Below, one piece after another: positions 26,058 through 34,599 of a stretch of DNA of 64,000 nt (positions within the stretch are counted from its first letter, which is position 1; each line of letters opens with the position of its first letter). Under the pieces are notes generated by a model, which did no database searches, was not told the origin of the DNA, and saw only the letters and a program-made list of their open reading frames with translations. This stretch comes from JAIOSM01 sp023143455. GTDB lineage: Bacteria; Desulfobacterota; Desulfobacteria; Desulfobacterales; Desulfobacteraceae. The stretch spans positions 48,900 to 112,899 of the forward strand of contig DAOVTW010000002.1 of the NCBI GenBank assembly GCA_030632885.1, in the 5' to 3' direction. Made by a program: the position numbers and the translations under genes.

Positions 26058-26480
26058 TTAAATTACCATTGTTGATTTTATTTCACTGGGACCAAGTTTT
26101 TTGACCTGATCAACCATTGTATTGATTGTTTCAGCTAATTGAAGTCCGTCGCTGGCACCAATCCATGTCAGCCTGAGTCTTTCTTCTTCAAGTCCAAACC
26201 TTTTTAACATTTCCTTTAAAAGTTTGACCCGCCTCCTTGCTTTATAGTTACCATTTATATAATGGCAGTCGCCCGGATGGCAGCCACTTATCAGCACTGC
26301 ATCTGCGCCTTCCAGCAGGGCTTTTATCACATATTTGGGATCAACCATACCAGTGCACATCATACGTATGATTTTTATATTGGGCGGATATGAAAGACGG
26401 GATGTACCTGCCAGATCAGAGGCTGTGTAAGTACACCAGTTACAAAAGAATGCGACAATAGTTGGTTCAAATTCCGTCAT
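26058..26480 (-). CDS. FlpD/MvhD-type iron-sulfur electron-transfer subunit
   Basis: 140 aa with the complete MvhD/FlpD pattern: FFCNWCTYTASDLAG, RMMCTGMVDPKYV, and SGCHPGDCHYINGN. FlpD holds a [2Fe-2S] cluster and passes electrons from a hydrogenase or formate dehydrogenase to HdrA. In some relatives the Cys of GCHPGDCHY is selenocysteine; here it is an ordinary TGC codon. The gene sits 42 bp downstream of the HdrA-GltD-type gene, its natural docking partner. Confidence 0.9.
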   Translation of the reverse strand: MTEFEPTIVAFFCNWCTYTASDLAGTSRLSYPPNIKIIRMMCTGMVDPKYVIKALLEGADAVLISGCHPGDCHYINGNYKARRRVKLLKEMLKRFGLEEERLRLTWIGASDGLQLAETINTMVDQVKKLGPSEIKSTMVI

Positions 26481-26521
26481 GATGATACTCCCTTGTAAAA
26501 TTACATTTTTAATAATATCAA

Positions 26522-29500
26522 TTAGCCTGCCAGCAGGCCTTCTATTTCTGAAAAAACCTGCTTATCTGTAAAATGCCGCACCTTTGCCGCGCCACTTGGA
26601 CAGTATGCAGCACAACTGCCACAGCCTTTACATACAGCTTCATTTACTTCACTAATGGCTTTTCTTTCATTAAATTCAATTGCAGAGTAAGGGCACAGCC
26701 CTATACATATTTGACATCCTATGCAGACATCCGGATCAATGGAAGATATCATTGGTGATACTGCAACTTTGCCCGAAGCGCTTAAGGAAAGGGCTTCAGA
26801 GGCTGCTCCCTTTGCCTGGGCAACAGTATCAGGAATGTCCTTAGGACCCTGACAGGCTCCTGCAATAAAAACCCCGCTTGTTGCTGTAGAAACCGGTTCA
26901 AGTTTAGGATGCTCTTCTAAAAAAAATCCATCCCCTCCTGTGCTGATGCCAAAAGTCCTTGCAACCTCATTAACATCTGGACATGGTTCCATGGCTGTGC
27001 AGAGGATCACCATTTCAACAGAAACATTCAGCATGCGGTTGGACAAAGTGTCTTCAGCTTTGACGATGAGCATACCGTCTTTTTCTTCCACTTCAGCAGC
27101 TTTGCCTCGAATCATGCAGACACCTTCGCTTTGAACGCGCTGATAAAATTCTTCATAACCTTTGCCAAAACAGCGCATATCAATATAAAAATTGTAAATT
27201 TTAATATCATGACCGCATTTATCCTTGAGCAGGTGGGCATATTTAAGTGCATACATGCAGCATGTTCTTGAGCAGTATTCATGGTAGTTGATATCACGAC
27301 TGCCTATGCAATGAAGAATTGCAACACTTTTTGGCGGATCTGTAAATTTGAGACGGTCTAAAGGATCACGTTTTAAAAGCTTACCGCCTGTAGGACCTGT
27401 TGCATTTGAAAGCCTTTCAAACTCAAAATTGGTAAAAACATTGGCATATTTATTATACCCGTACTGGGACATTGGTGAAGGATCAAGAGGGTCAAACCCG
27501 GTGGCAACAATAATAGATCCCACATCGATTATCTCAATGGTATCTTCCATTTCATGATTGATGGCTTTGGCTTCACATGCGCTTACACAAAGTTTGCATT
27601 CACAGCATCCGCCGCAATCAATACAGCGTGATGCTTCAAGTTTTGCATCTTCTTCTGAAAAATTGGAATCAACCTCATCAAATGTTACATCTCTCTTAAC
27701 CGGATCAAGGTGCCTGGCAGAAACTCTTGGAATTGCCTTTGTACTCTCCGGGATCGGTTTCCAGCCATCTTTCTTAACTTCTTGTACGATTTTTTCTTCC
27801 CTTGTTTGAACCAGTTCTTCACCGCTGATATAGCGATGAATAGAATCAACTGCCTTGTGGCCGGCGGCAATAGCTTCAACAACTGTTGCAGGACCTGTTA
27901 CTGCATCGCCTGCTGCAAATACATCTGGAATACTTGTTTGAAATGTATCAGAATTGACATCAAAAGTATTATTTGGATTCAGTGCAAAATCAGGTTCACC
28001 CTTTGACCATGACGTGTCAATGCTCTGACCTATGGCCGGTATAATGGTGTCACAGGGAATAATGAATTCAGAATTCTCTATTGGTACAGGTCTTCTTCGC
28101 CCGGATGCATCTGCAGGTCCCAGCTCGGTTTTCATACATTCAAAACCTGATACTTTTTGATTTTCACTTATGATTTGAACCGGAGCTGTTAAATATGAAA
28201 TATCTATTTTTTCTTCCAGTGCTCCTTTGATTTCCTCTTTATAGGCTGGCATCTCCTGCTCGGTCCTTCGGTATACAATGGTAACTTTCTGTGCGCCAAG
28301 GCGTTTGGCTGTGCGGGCTGCATCAATGGCAACGTTTCCACCTCCAATTACTATGATCTTGTTGCCGGGTTTTTCCCTGCTGCCCAGATTCACATCTCTT
28401 AAAAAAGTTACAGCATCGATAATGCCTTTAGTATTTTTTTCACCAGGGATCTGCATCTGTATTGAATTATGGGCACCAATGCCCAGAAATATGGCCTTAA
28501 AACCTTGTTTTTTAAGATCTTGAATATTGAAATCTTTTCCAAAGCAGGCACCTTTTTTAACTTTAATACCATGTCTTATGATATAATCAATTTCTCTGGT
28601 TAAAACATCGGCAGGAAGCCGATAATCCGGGATTCCGACCTTAAGCATCCCCCCAAGTTCATCAAGAGCCTCAAAAATTGTGATTTTGTATCCTTTTAAA
28701 CGAAGGTAGTAAGCTGCGGACAGACCTGCAGGCCCAGATCCTACTATAGCAATTTTTTCCTCTCTTTCTTCAATTTCAGGCAGATCCAGAGTTGTAAAAT
28801 CAACATGGTCTGCTGCAAAACGTTTAAGCTCACGAATTGCGATCGGGGTGTCCACCTCTGCTCTCCGGCATGCTTTTTCACATGGGGCAGGGCATACTCT
28901 GCCCAATGTTCCGGGCAGAGGAATTTTCTCCATTATCAGCTTTACTGCCTCCTGATATTTGCCAACTTTAACCAGAGCAACATAACCCTGCACATTTGTT
29001 CCAGCAGGGCAGGTTTCAGTGCAGGGGGCACGGTCATACTTTTCAATACAATATGTTATGGGCACAGCCTGGGGAAAAGGTCGGTATATGGCCTTTCTCA
29101 GTTTGGTTCCTACATCCCATTCATTCGGTGTGCTGACCGGGCAGACCTTTTCACATTCCCCGCATCCGGTGCAATTGTTTTCCACATAGCGGGCTTTTTT
29201 GCGTACGGTTACGTGAAAATTTCCAATAAACCCGCTGACATCTTCTACTTTACTGTAGGAGAGAAGCTCAATATTCGATTCCTGGCCTACAGAGACCATC
29301 TTTGGTGTCCCAATACAGGCTGCACAGTCAAGTGTAGGAAAAGTTTTGTCATATTGAAGCATGTGCCCTCCAATGGAAGGCTGTTTTTCAACCAGGTATG
29401 CCTTAAATCCGGCTTTTGCAATATCAAGGGAAGCCTGCATGCCTGCAATTCCACCACCCACAACCAGTGTATTGGTGTTAACCGGAAAAACTGCAGGGAT

Positions 29501-29902
29501 AAGACCATACTGATGCACCACACGCTGCACACCAGCGCAGGCCAGTATTTTAGCTTTTTGAGTAGCTTGGTCTTCATCCAGGGTTACCCAGGAAACCTGT
29601 TCCCTGACGCTTACCATATGAAAAGCCCGGTATGGGTTAAGGCCAGCCCTCTGACATGCTGAACGGAAAGTCTTTTCATGCATCCTTGGAGAACATGAAG
29701 CAACAACTACCCTTGAAAGATTATACTCCTTGATATCCTTTTCAATCAGTTCCTGGCCTGGATCAGAGCACATGAACAAGTAATCACGGGAAATGGCTAC
29801 GTTGGGCAGTGCAGCAATATAATCGGCCACTTCCTGCACCCGTACCCGGTAAGCGATATTTATACCGCAATGACAAATGTAAAACCCGATCCGTTCATCC
29901 AT
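26522..29902 (-). CDS. HdrA fused to an NfnB/GltD-like NAD(P)H oxidoreductase module
   Basis: 1126 aa from the ATG at 29902, selected because AGGAGG lies six bases upstream; a start 17 codons earlier has no such site. HdrA N-domain (GFYICHCGINI; CSPRMHEKTF) and FAD loop VVGGGIAGMQASLDIAK come first. Ferredoxin CTGCGECEKVCP is followed by a GltD/NfnB-like insert: CTETCPAGTNVQGYV, VCPAPCEKACRR, IVGSGPAGLSAAYYL and a second nucleotide site IVIGGGNVAIDAARTAK. Then comes the rest of HdrA with two C-terminal clusters (CIGCQICIGLCP, CKGCGSCAAYCP). The insert would add direct NAD(P)H coupling to an electron-bifurcating HdrA. First of two giant HdrA proteins in the operon. Confidence 0.9.
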   Translation of the reverse strand: MDERIGFYICHCGINIAYRVRVQEVADYIAALPNVAISRDYLFMCSDPGQELIEKDIKEYNLSRVVVASCSPRMHEKTFRSACQRAGLNPYRAFHMVSVREQVSWVTLDEDQATQKAKILACAGVQRVVHQYGLIPAVFPVNTNTLVVGGGIAGMQASLDIAKAGFKAYLVEKQPSIGGHMLQYDKTFPTLDCAACIGTPKMVSVGQESNIELLSYSKVEDVSGFIGNFHVTVRKKARYVENNCTGCGECEKVCPVSTPNEWDVGTKLRKAIYRPFPQAVPITYCIEKYDRAPCTETCPAGTNVQGYVALVKVGKYQEAVKLIMEKIPLPGTLGRVCPAPCEKACRRAEVDTPIAIRELKRFAADHVDFTTLDLPEIEEREEKIAIVGSGPAGLSAAYYLRLKGYKITIFEALDELGGMLKVGIPDYRLPADVLTREIDYIIRHGIKVKKGACFGKDFNIQDLKKQGFKAIFLGIGAHNSIQMQIPGEKNTKGIIDAVTFLRDVNLGSREKPGNKIIVIGGGNVAIDAARTAKRLGAQKVTIVYRRTEQEMPAYKEEIKGALEEKIDISYLTAPVQIISENQKVSGFECMKTELGPADASGRRRPVPIENSEFIIPCDTIIPAIGQSIDTSWSKGEPDFALNPNNTFDVNSDTFQTSIPDVFAAGDAVTGPATVVEAIAAGHKAVDSIHRYISGEELVQTREEKIVQEVKKDGWKPIPESTKAIPRVSARHLDPVKRDVTFDEVDSNFSEEDAKLEASRCIDCGGCCECKLCVSACEAKAINHEMEDTIEIIDVGSIIVATGFDPLDPSPMSQYGYNKYANVFTNFEFERLSNATGPTGGKLLKRDPLDRLKFTDPPKSVAILHCIGSRDINYHEYCSRTCCMYALKYAHLLKDKCGHDIKIYNFYIDMRCFGKGYEEFYQRVQSEGVCMIRGKAAEVEEKDGMLIVKAEDTLSNRMLNVSVEMVILCTAMEPCPDVNEVARTFGISTGGDGFFLEEHPKLEPVSTATSGVFIAGACQGPKDIPDTVAQAKGAASEALSLSASGKVAVSPMISSIDPDVCIGCQICIGLCPYSAIEFNERKAISEVNEAVCKGCGSCAAYCPSGAAKVRHFTDKQVFSEIEGLLAG

Positions 29903-29953
29903 ATCAGACCTCCTGGTCAAAATTTTGTTATCTAAAACATGTAAAGTGTTCAA

Positions 29954-30823
29954 TTAGATCACCATTTTTTGTCTTAAGCCCTTGCTGACCGCAAGATTAA
30001 AATCAAATCCAAGCTCCTTGGCAGACAATCCAAGAGCAATTCCAAGCAGCTGAGGTAAATATAAAATTGAAGTGTGCAGGTCTTCTCCGGCAGTGCTGCA
30101 AACCTTTTCTTGATAAGCTTCCAGGTTCATTTGACACATTGGACATACCGTCACAATAGCATCGGCACCTTTGGCGGCTCGTAAAATGTCTGCTACATAT
30201 TTGACGGCGATGTCACTTTTAGTAGCCATTTGCGAAGCTCCACAACATTTGGACCCCATGTTCCATTGATGAACTTTCACTCCGACGGCTTTCAATAGCG
30301 GTTCCATGGAGGTGGGAGCTTCAGGATCATCAAAAACAGGATAGGGTCTGAGGCATTGACAACCATAATATGGAGCAATGGTGAGACCGTTCAAATATTT
30401 TTTAGTTTTCTTTTGGATGGAATCCGGACCGACATCTTTGGATAATACTTCCAGCAAATGTTTTACTTTGGTGCTGTTTTTCAAACTGAGGTTTTCTGCT
30501 TCTAAAATGGTGTTAAGATTTTCCAATAAGACAGGGTCCTTTTTTACTTTCTCTTCAACCTTTTTCAGATTGAGATAGCAAGCACTGCAAGGTACCAGCA
30601 GTTGATCGCAATCATCCATTTTTTCAGCGAGTGCCAGCACGCGAGCCGGCAACGATAATGACAGCAGATAGCTGACAGATTCCGCAGCGCTAGCGCCGCA
30701 GCAAGTCCATTCAGGTATTTCGTTCAAAGAAATGTCTAGGGAAGAAAACAATGCACGGGTTGATATGTTATACTCTTGAGAAGTTCCTTCAAGTGAGCAA
30801 CCCGGATAATAAAGATAACTCAT
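29954..30823 (-). CDS. HdrB-like subunit with two CCG domains
   Basis: 289 aa. Two cysteine-rich CCG repeats: first CSLEGTSQEYN, WTCCGASAAE and CSACYLNL; second YYGCQCLRPYP, KCCGASQMAT and CPMCQMNLE. In methanogen HdrB these bind two non-cubane [4Fe-4S] clusters that reduce the disulfide CoM-S-S-CoB; sulfate reducers lack that substrate, so the true disulfide (for example a DsrC-type trisulfide) is unknown. Its start overlaps the HdrC stop (ATGA), a typical hdrC-hdrB arrangement. Confidence 0.9.
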   Translation of the reverse strand: MSYLYYPGCSLEGTSQEYNISTRALFSSLDISLNEIPEWTCCGASAAESVSYLLSLSLPARVLALAEKMDDCDQLLVPCSACYLNLKKVEEKVKKDPVLLENLNTILEAENLSLKNSTKVKHLLEVLSKDVGPDSIQKKTKKYLNGLTIAPYYGCQCLRPYPVFDDPEAPTSMEPLLKAVGVKVHQWNMGSKCCGASQMATKSDIAVKYVADILRAAKGADAIVTVCPMCQMNLEAYQEKVCSTAGEDLHTSILYLPQLLGIALGLSAKELGFDFNLAVSKGLRQKMVI

Positions 30824-31365
30824 GTTCTGTCCTCCATCTCTTTGACTTTGGCAAATAAAACATCCAATACACCGTTCCCTTTTAAAGCATTCCCAAAGGA
30901 CAACTTTCCCTTACCCATCAGCTTCATTCCCAGGGGGGCATACTTCAGAGAGGTTACGGGGTTTTTTGTCGAAATCAAATAATTTGTCATCAATTCCACT
31001 TCGTTGACACGACCATGCCGGCAGACACTTTTTACAAAGTATTTATAAAAATCCATGCTGCTTTTGTGTTTTTTTTGGCTACTTTTGGCAGAGATCTCTT
31101 TGAGCTTTGCCATGGCTTCTGTCAGTGGTAGGCCTCGCGGGCAGCGAAGCGTACAATAATAGCAAGAAGCACAATAAATAAAGCTCTTGCTGTTTAGCAC
31201 GTCTTCTTTACAGCCAAGCTGAACCAAGCGCCATATATGGCGAGGAGTGTGTTCCATGACTGATGCTGCTAAGCATGAACCTGAACAGGTTCCACATTGT
31301 ATGCATGATTGAACCATTTCTTGAACGTCTTTGAAAAGGCCTGGTGTTTTGTTTAAATCTTCCAT
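30820..31365 (-). CDS. HdrC-like 2x[4Fe-4S] subunit
   Basis: 181 aa, two ferredoxin motifs: CIQCGTCSGSCLAAS near residue 17 and CASCYYCTLRCPRG near residue 57. The remaining ~100 residues are a helical tail. HdrC shuttles electrons between HdrA and HdrB. It is the first Hdr gene downstream of the sigma-54 promoter and the single-domain response regulator, and overlaps hdrB by four bases. Confidence 0.9.
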   Translation of the reverse strand: MEDLNKTPGLFKDVQEMVQSCIQCGTCSGSCLAASVMEHTPRHIWRLVQLGCKEDVLNSKSFIYCASCYYCTLRCPRGLPLTEAMAKLKEISAKSSQKKHKSSMDFYKYFVKSVCRHGRVNEVELMTNYLISTKNPVTSLKYAPLGMKLMGKGKLSFGNALKGNGVLDVLFAKVKEMEDRT

Positions 31366-31432
31366 AGGATACGATCCATATAAGTGTTATATTCCAAAAT
31401 ACAGTTGTTGCCGATTATAGATTTTTACCGCT

Positions 31433-31861
31433 TTATTCATTAGGACTGATACCCCTTGACAGAGCAGCCTTTATCAGGTCAAGTATCTCTGCCGCTTCAG
31501 GCGGTTTTTCCAGGAACGCTTCCGGAACTGTAATATCCTGGCCCAACCTGATCCCTTTTGTTTTCTGGTAATTGGTGAAGGTCTGTTTGTCAATGGAGGA
31601 TACCATGATCACCGGAATGCAGCTTAAATTTTTATCCTGTTTTAAACACTTGTACATTTTCATCCCACCGTTCCCAGGCATGGGTACATCAATAATTATG
31701 AACACTGGCTTTTGTGATCTGACTTTTTTTAAGCCTTCGGTTCCATTTTTGGCAACCACTGGCTGAAATCCTCCTGTCTTAAGAATTGTTGCAAAGAAAA
31801 TCCTCATGTCTGGATCATCGTCAACAACCAATATCTTCTGCTTAGCTGATGCTTTTTTCAA
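31433..31861 (-). CDS. Stand-alone response-regulator receiver protein
   Basis: 142 aa, REC fold only: VDDDPDMRIFF, phospho-acceptor D in IIDVPMPGNGG, SS in VMVSSIDK and KPP near the end. There is no output domain. It is the first gene after the sigma-54 promoter and 67 bp upstream of hdrC, so it is probably co-transcribed with the Hdr genes. Single REC proteins usually act as phosphate sinks or relay pieces. Together with the REC inside HdrA, this makes a phosphorelay onto the Hdr complex conceivable. Confidence 0.85.
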   Translation of the reverse strand: MKKASAKQKILVVDDDPDMRIFFATILKTGGFQPVVAKNGTEGLKKVRSQKPVFIIIDVPMPGNGGMKMYKCLKQDKNLSCIPVIMVSSIDKQTFTNYQKTKGIRLGQDITVPEAFLEKPPEAAEILDLIKAALSRGISPNE

Positions 31862-31932
31862 TTAACCTCTCTTATTTGTCTTAAAATAAATTAAATAAAC
31901 AAAGGGTTTTATTGCCTTTAATAAGGGGTGGT

Positions 31933-31948
31933 TGCAGAAAATATGCCA
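31933..31948 (-). promoter_or_regulatory. Sigma-54 (RpoN) promoter of the Hdr operon
   Basis: On the minus strand TGGCATATTTTCTGCA has the -24 TGGCA and -12 TGC elements with exactly 10 bases between GG and GC. Transcription would start near 31922, some 60 bp before the receiver gene that leads into hdrCBA. Deviation from consensus is one base in the -12 element (CTGCA instead of TTGCA). Confidence 0.68.
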
Positions 31949-32043
31949 TAATTAAAATTGATAAAATTGTTTTAATATTACAGGATGTTATAAAAATAAA
32001 TAAAACCAGCAAAAGGAGTGTTGCATTGTTTCGCAGCGTTTGT

Positions 32044-32059
32044 TGCAACATATGTTGCA
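32044..32059. promoter_or_regulatory. Palindromic enhancer site for an RpoN activator
   Basis: TGCAACATATGTTGCA is a perfect 16-bp palindrome about 100 bp upstream of the sigma-54 promoter. A further related half-site (GTGTTGCA) occurs just downstream, near 32018-32025. Distance, symmetry and the adjacent sigma-54 activator gene match a typical upstream activating sequence. The binding protein is inferred to be the product of the gene at 34593-32068. Confidence 0.6.
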
Positions 32060-32067
32060 GAAATGGT

Positions 32068-34593
32068 TTATGTAGGATGGATACCCAGGCTCTTCATTTT
32101 TCTCCATAAAGTGGTTCTATCAATTTGAAGTGCCTTGGCTGACTTAGCCTTATGCCAATTATGTTTTCGTAATGTTGAGAGTATTATTTCACGCTCATCA
32201 ATATCAAGGCTATGCAAAGGATAGTGTTGAATTTGATCTTTAATATTTTTTTTATCTTCCAGGGCAAAAAACTCACTCTGCAAAGATAATGGAAGGTGCT
32301 CAGGTTCAATTATTTTACCCTGGCATACAATAAGAGCATGTTCCAGAATATTTTGAAGCTCTCTTATATTGCCTGGATAATGGTAATTTAAAAGCAGTTT
32401 CATGGTATCCTTTGAAATATTATAGGAGGCGATGGATCTGGTACTGCATAGTTTGCGGACAATATGACTGATTATCAACGGGATATCATCTTTTCTCTCC
32501 TTCAGTGATGGAAGGTTAATATGCATGACATTAAGCCTATAATACAAATCCTGTCTAAACTGATGTTTTTCAACCAATGTATGAAGTCCTCTATTGGTAG
32601 CCGAGATAATTCTGACATCCACTTTTACTGTCTGTCTGCTGCCCAATGGATAAAACTCCTGGTCTTCCAGAACTCGAAGAAATTTTGCCTGAAGGGAAAG
32701 AGGGATATCTCCAATTTCATCCAGAAAAATTGTCCCCTTATCTGCTTCCTGAAATCTACCGGGCTTATCTTTCCCTGCACCTGTAAAGGCTCCTTTTTTA
32801 TATCCAAAGAGTTCTGATTCCAGCAGATTTTCAGGAAGAGCCGCACAATTTACTTTAACAAATGGTTTTTCAGCACGATTGCTCGAAGAGTGTATAACCT
32901 TTGCAAGAAGATCTTTTCCGGTTCCTGTAGGACCTTCTATAAGAATACTGGCATCACTTTTTGCCACCACCCGCACTGTGTTAAAAATTTTCTGCATAAT
33001 TGGATCTTTTCCAATCATACTGTGAAAAGTATATCTATTGCTGATTACTTGTTTAAACTGTTGTGAAAGAGTTTGATCTTGTATTGTTGATAAGCAGCCG
33101 ATAATTTTTCCCTGATCACTGTGCAAGGGTATATAATCAGCCCTTATAGGGATAACTTCGCCCTGCGGGGTAATGATCTGGCATTCGTTGTTGGACCGAG
33201 ACTCGCCCAGTAGTATGGATTCTTTTATCAGCTCAGGTTCACTGCTTTTTTCATCCCCGAATATTGTTATGCAAGGTCTTCCTAATATTTGGCGCCTGTT
33301 CAAGCCAGATATTACTTCAGCTGCTGTATTAAAAAATGTAGTATATCCTCCCCGGTTTACGGTAAAAATACCTATATCTAGATTATCAAGTATTGTTTTA
33401 AGACTTCTTTCCTTATAATTCACTCTGTTGATTAAATCTGCCAGAGCCGCATGATCCTGCAGTATGGTCAGGCATCCCGTTATCCTGTTTTCTGACCCGT
33501 AAAGAGGCGCTGAAAGGCGGGTTATTAAATGCTTATTATCCTTCTGATCTGTAATTTCAATGGAAAAGTTATCACCGTTTTCCTGGCCTGATTCATGAAA
33601 GGGGCATTTGGCATGGCAATGGATATTGGGAAAAATTTCACGGCAGTCTTTGCCAATAACTTCAGATTCCTTAAGGCCGGTAATGGTCTGTGCACTGTCA
33701 TTAAAGGATGTAATACGTCGGTTAAAATCAATGGTAAATGCACCGATATTGATCTGATCAAGAAGTTGAGTCCACTGGTCGCAAAGAATCATCTGCTTTC
33801 TGAGGTCTTTAAAAAAGCAAATCATGCCAATTTTATTTTTTTGCTCCATCAATAAAGTAGCTGACATTTGGACGGGGATACTGGAACCATTTTTATCAAT
33901 TAAAAAAGTTTCATAAAGTGATATCCTCTTTCCCCAGCCATATTGTTCACTCATTAATTCCTCATCAATTTTTTCTTTTTCCTTTACAGTAAAAAGCTCA
34001 TTAAGCTTCATTTTGTTCAGAATTTCATCCTCATTATAATCAAGGAGTTTCAGTATTGAGCTGTTCAAAGAAATTATGTAATCATCTTTATCACATGCAA
34101 TTGCTCCATCAATTGATCCTTCAATGACATTATGAGGGAAAGAGCTGTTCCCGGATAACTGGGTAATTCCCTTGTTATTATAAAGAGTTGAATACTCTTT
34201 GATCTGCTGCTTTGATAAATATCTTTTTTGGGCACGTTTTAAAGCAATAAAGAGGACATCGTCACTGATGGGTTTGCTGATATAGTCAGAGGCATCCAGT
34301 TCAAGAGCCTTGGCAGCCTTGTCCATCTCACCAAAAGCTGTTAATACTATTACTTCAATATCAGGGCTGTTCCGCTTTAATATTTCAAGGACTTTTATCC
34401 CATCCATCACAGGCATGCGGACATCTGTTATTACAATCTGGGGAGAAAATTCCTTGCAGACCTCAATACCTGTTTTTCCATCAGCGGCAGTAGCTACTTC
34501 ATATCCAGCATCTGATAAAACTATTGAAATAACCTGGCGGATATCCTCTTCATCATCTATTAAAACAATTTTCCAATCAATTGAATGATTCAT
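32068..34593 (-). CDS. Sigma-54-dependent response regulator with REC, PAS, AAA+ and Fis-type HTH
   Basis: 841 aa. Order: receiver (~8-125; TDVRMPVMDG phospho-acceptor), three PAS-like domains (~155-500), AAA+ domain with Walker A GPTGTGKDLLAKVI, the sigma-54-contact loop GAFTGA, Walker B GTIFLDEIGD, and a C-terminal Fis-like HTH (KSAKALQIDRTTLWRKMK). It is an NtrC-family activator with unusually many PAS sensors, so it may itself sense redox or flavin/heme state. It lies 6 bp downstream of the REC-kinase gene and just upstream of the enhancer and RpoN promoter of the Hdr operon. Confidence 0.9.
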   Translation of the reverse strand: MNHSIDWKIVLIDDEEDIRQVISIVLSDAGYEVATAADGKTGIEVCKEFSPQIVITDVRMPVMDGIKVLEILKRNSPDIEVIVLTAFGEMDKAAKALELDASDYISKPISDDVLFIALKRAQKRYLSKQQIKEYSTLYNNKGITQLSGNSSFPHNVIEGSIDGAIACDKDDYIISLNSSILKLLDYNEDEILNKMKLNELFTVKEKEKIDEELMSEQYGWGKRISLYETFLIDKNGSSIPVQMSATLLMEQKNKIGMICFFKDLRKQMILCDQWTQLLDQINIGAFTIDFNRRITSFNDSAQTITGLKESEVIGKDCREIFPNIHCHAKCPFHESGQENGDNFSIEITDQKDNKHLITRLSAPLYGSENRITGCLTILQDHAALADLINRVNYKERSLKTILDNLDIGIFTVNRGGYTTFFNTAAEVISGLNRRQILGRPCITIFGDEKSSEPELIKESILLGESRSNNECQIITPQGEVIPIRADYIPLHSDQGKIIGCLSTIQDQTLSQQFKQVISNRYTFHSMIGKDPIMQKIFNTVRVVAKSDASILIEGPTGTGKDLLAKVIHSSSNRAEKPFVKVNCAALPENLLESELFGYKKGAFTGAGKDKPGRFQEADKGTIFLDEIGDIPLSLQAKFLRVLEDQEFYPLGSRQTVKVDVRIISATNRGLHTLVEKHQFRQDLYYRLNVMHINLPSLKERKDDIPLIISHIVRKLCSTRSIASYNISKDTMKLLLNYHYPGNIRELQNILEHALIVCQGKIIEPEHLPLSLQSEFFALEDKKNIKDQIQHYPLHSLDIDEREIILSTLRKHNWHKAKSAKALQIDRTTLWRKMKSLGIHPT

Positions 34594-34599
34594 AACAAT

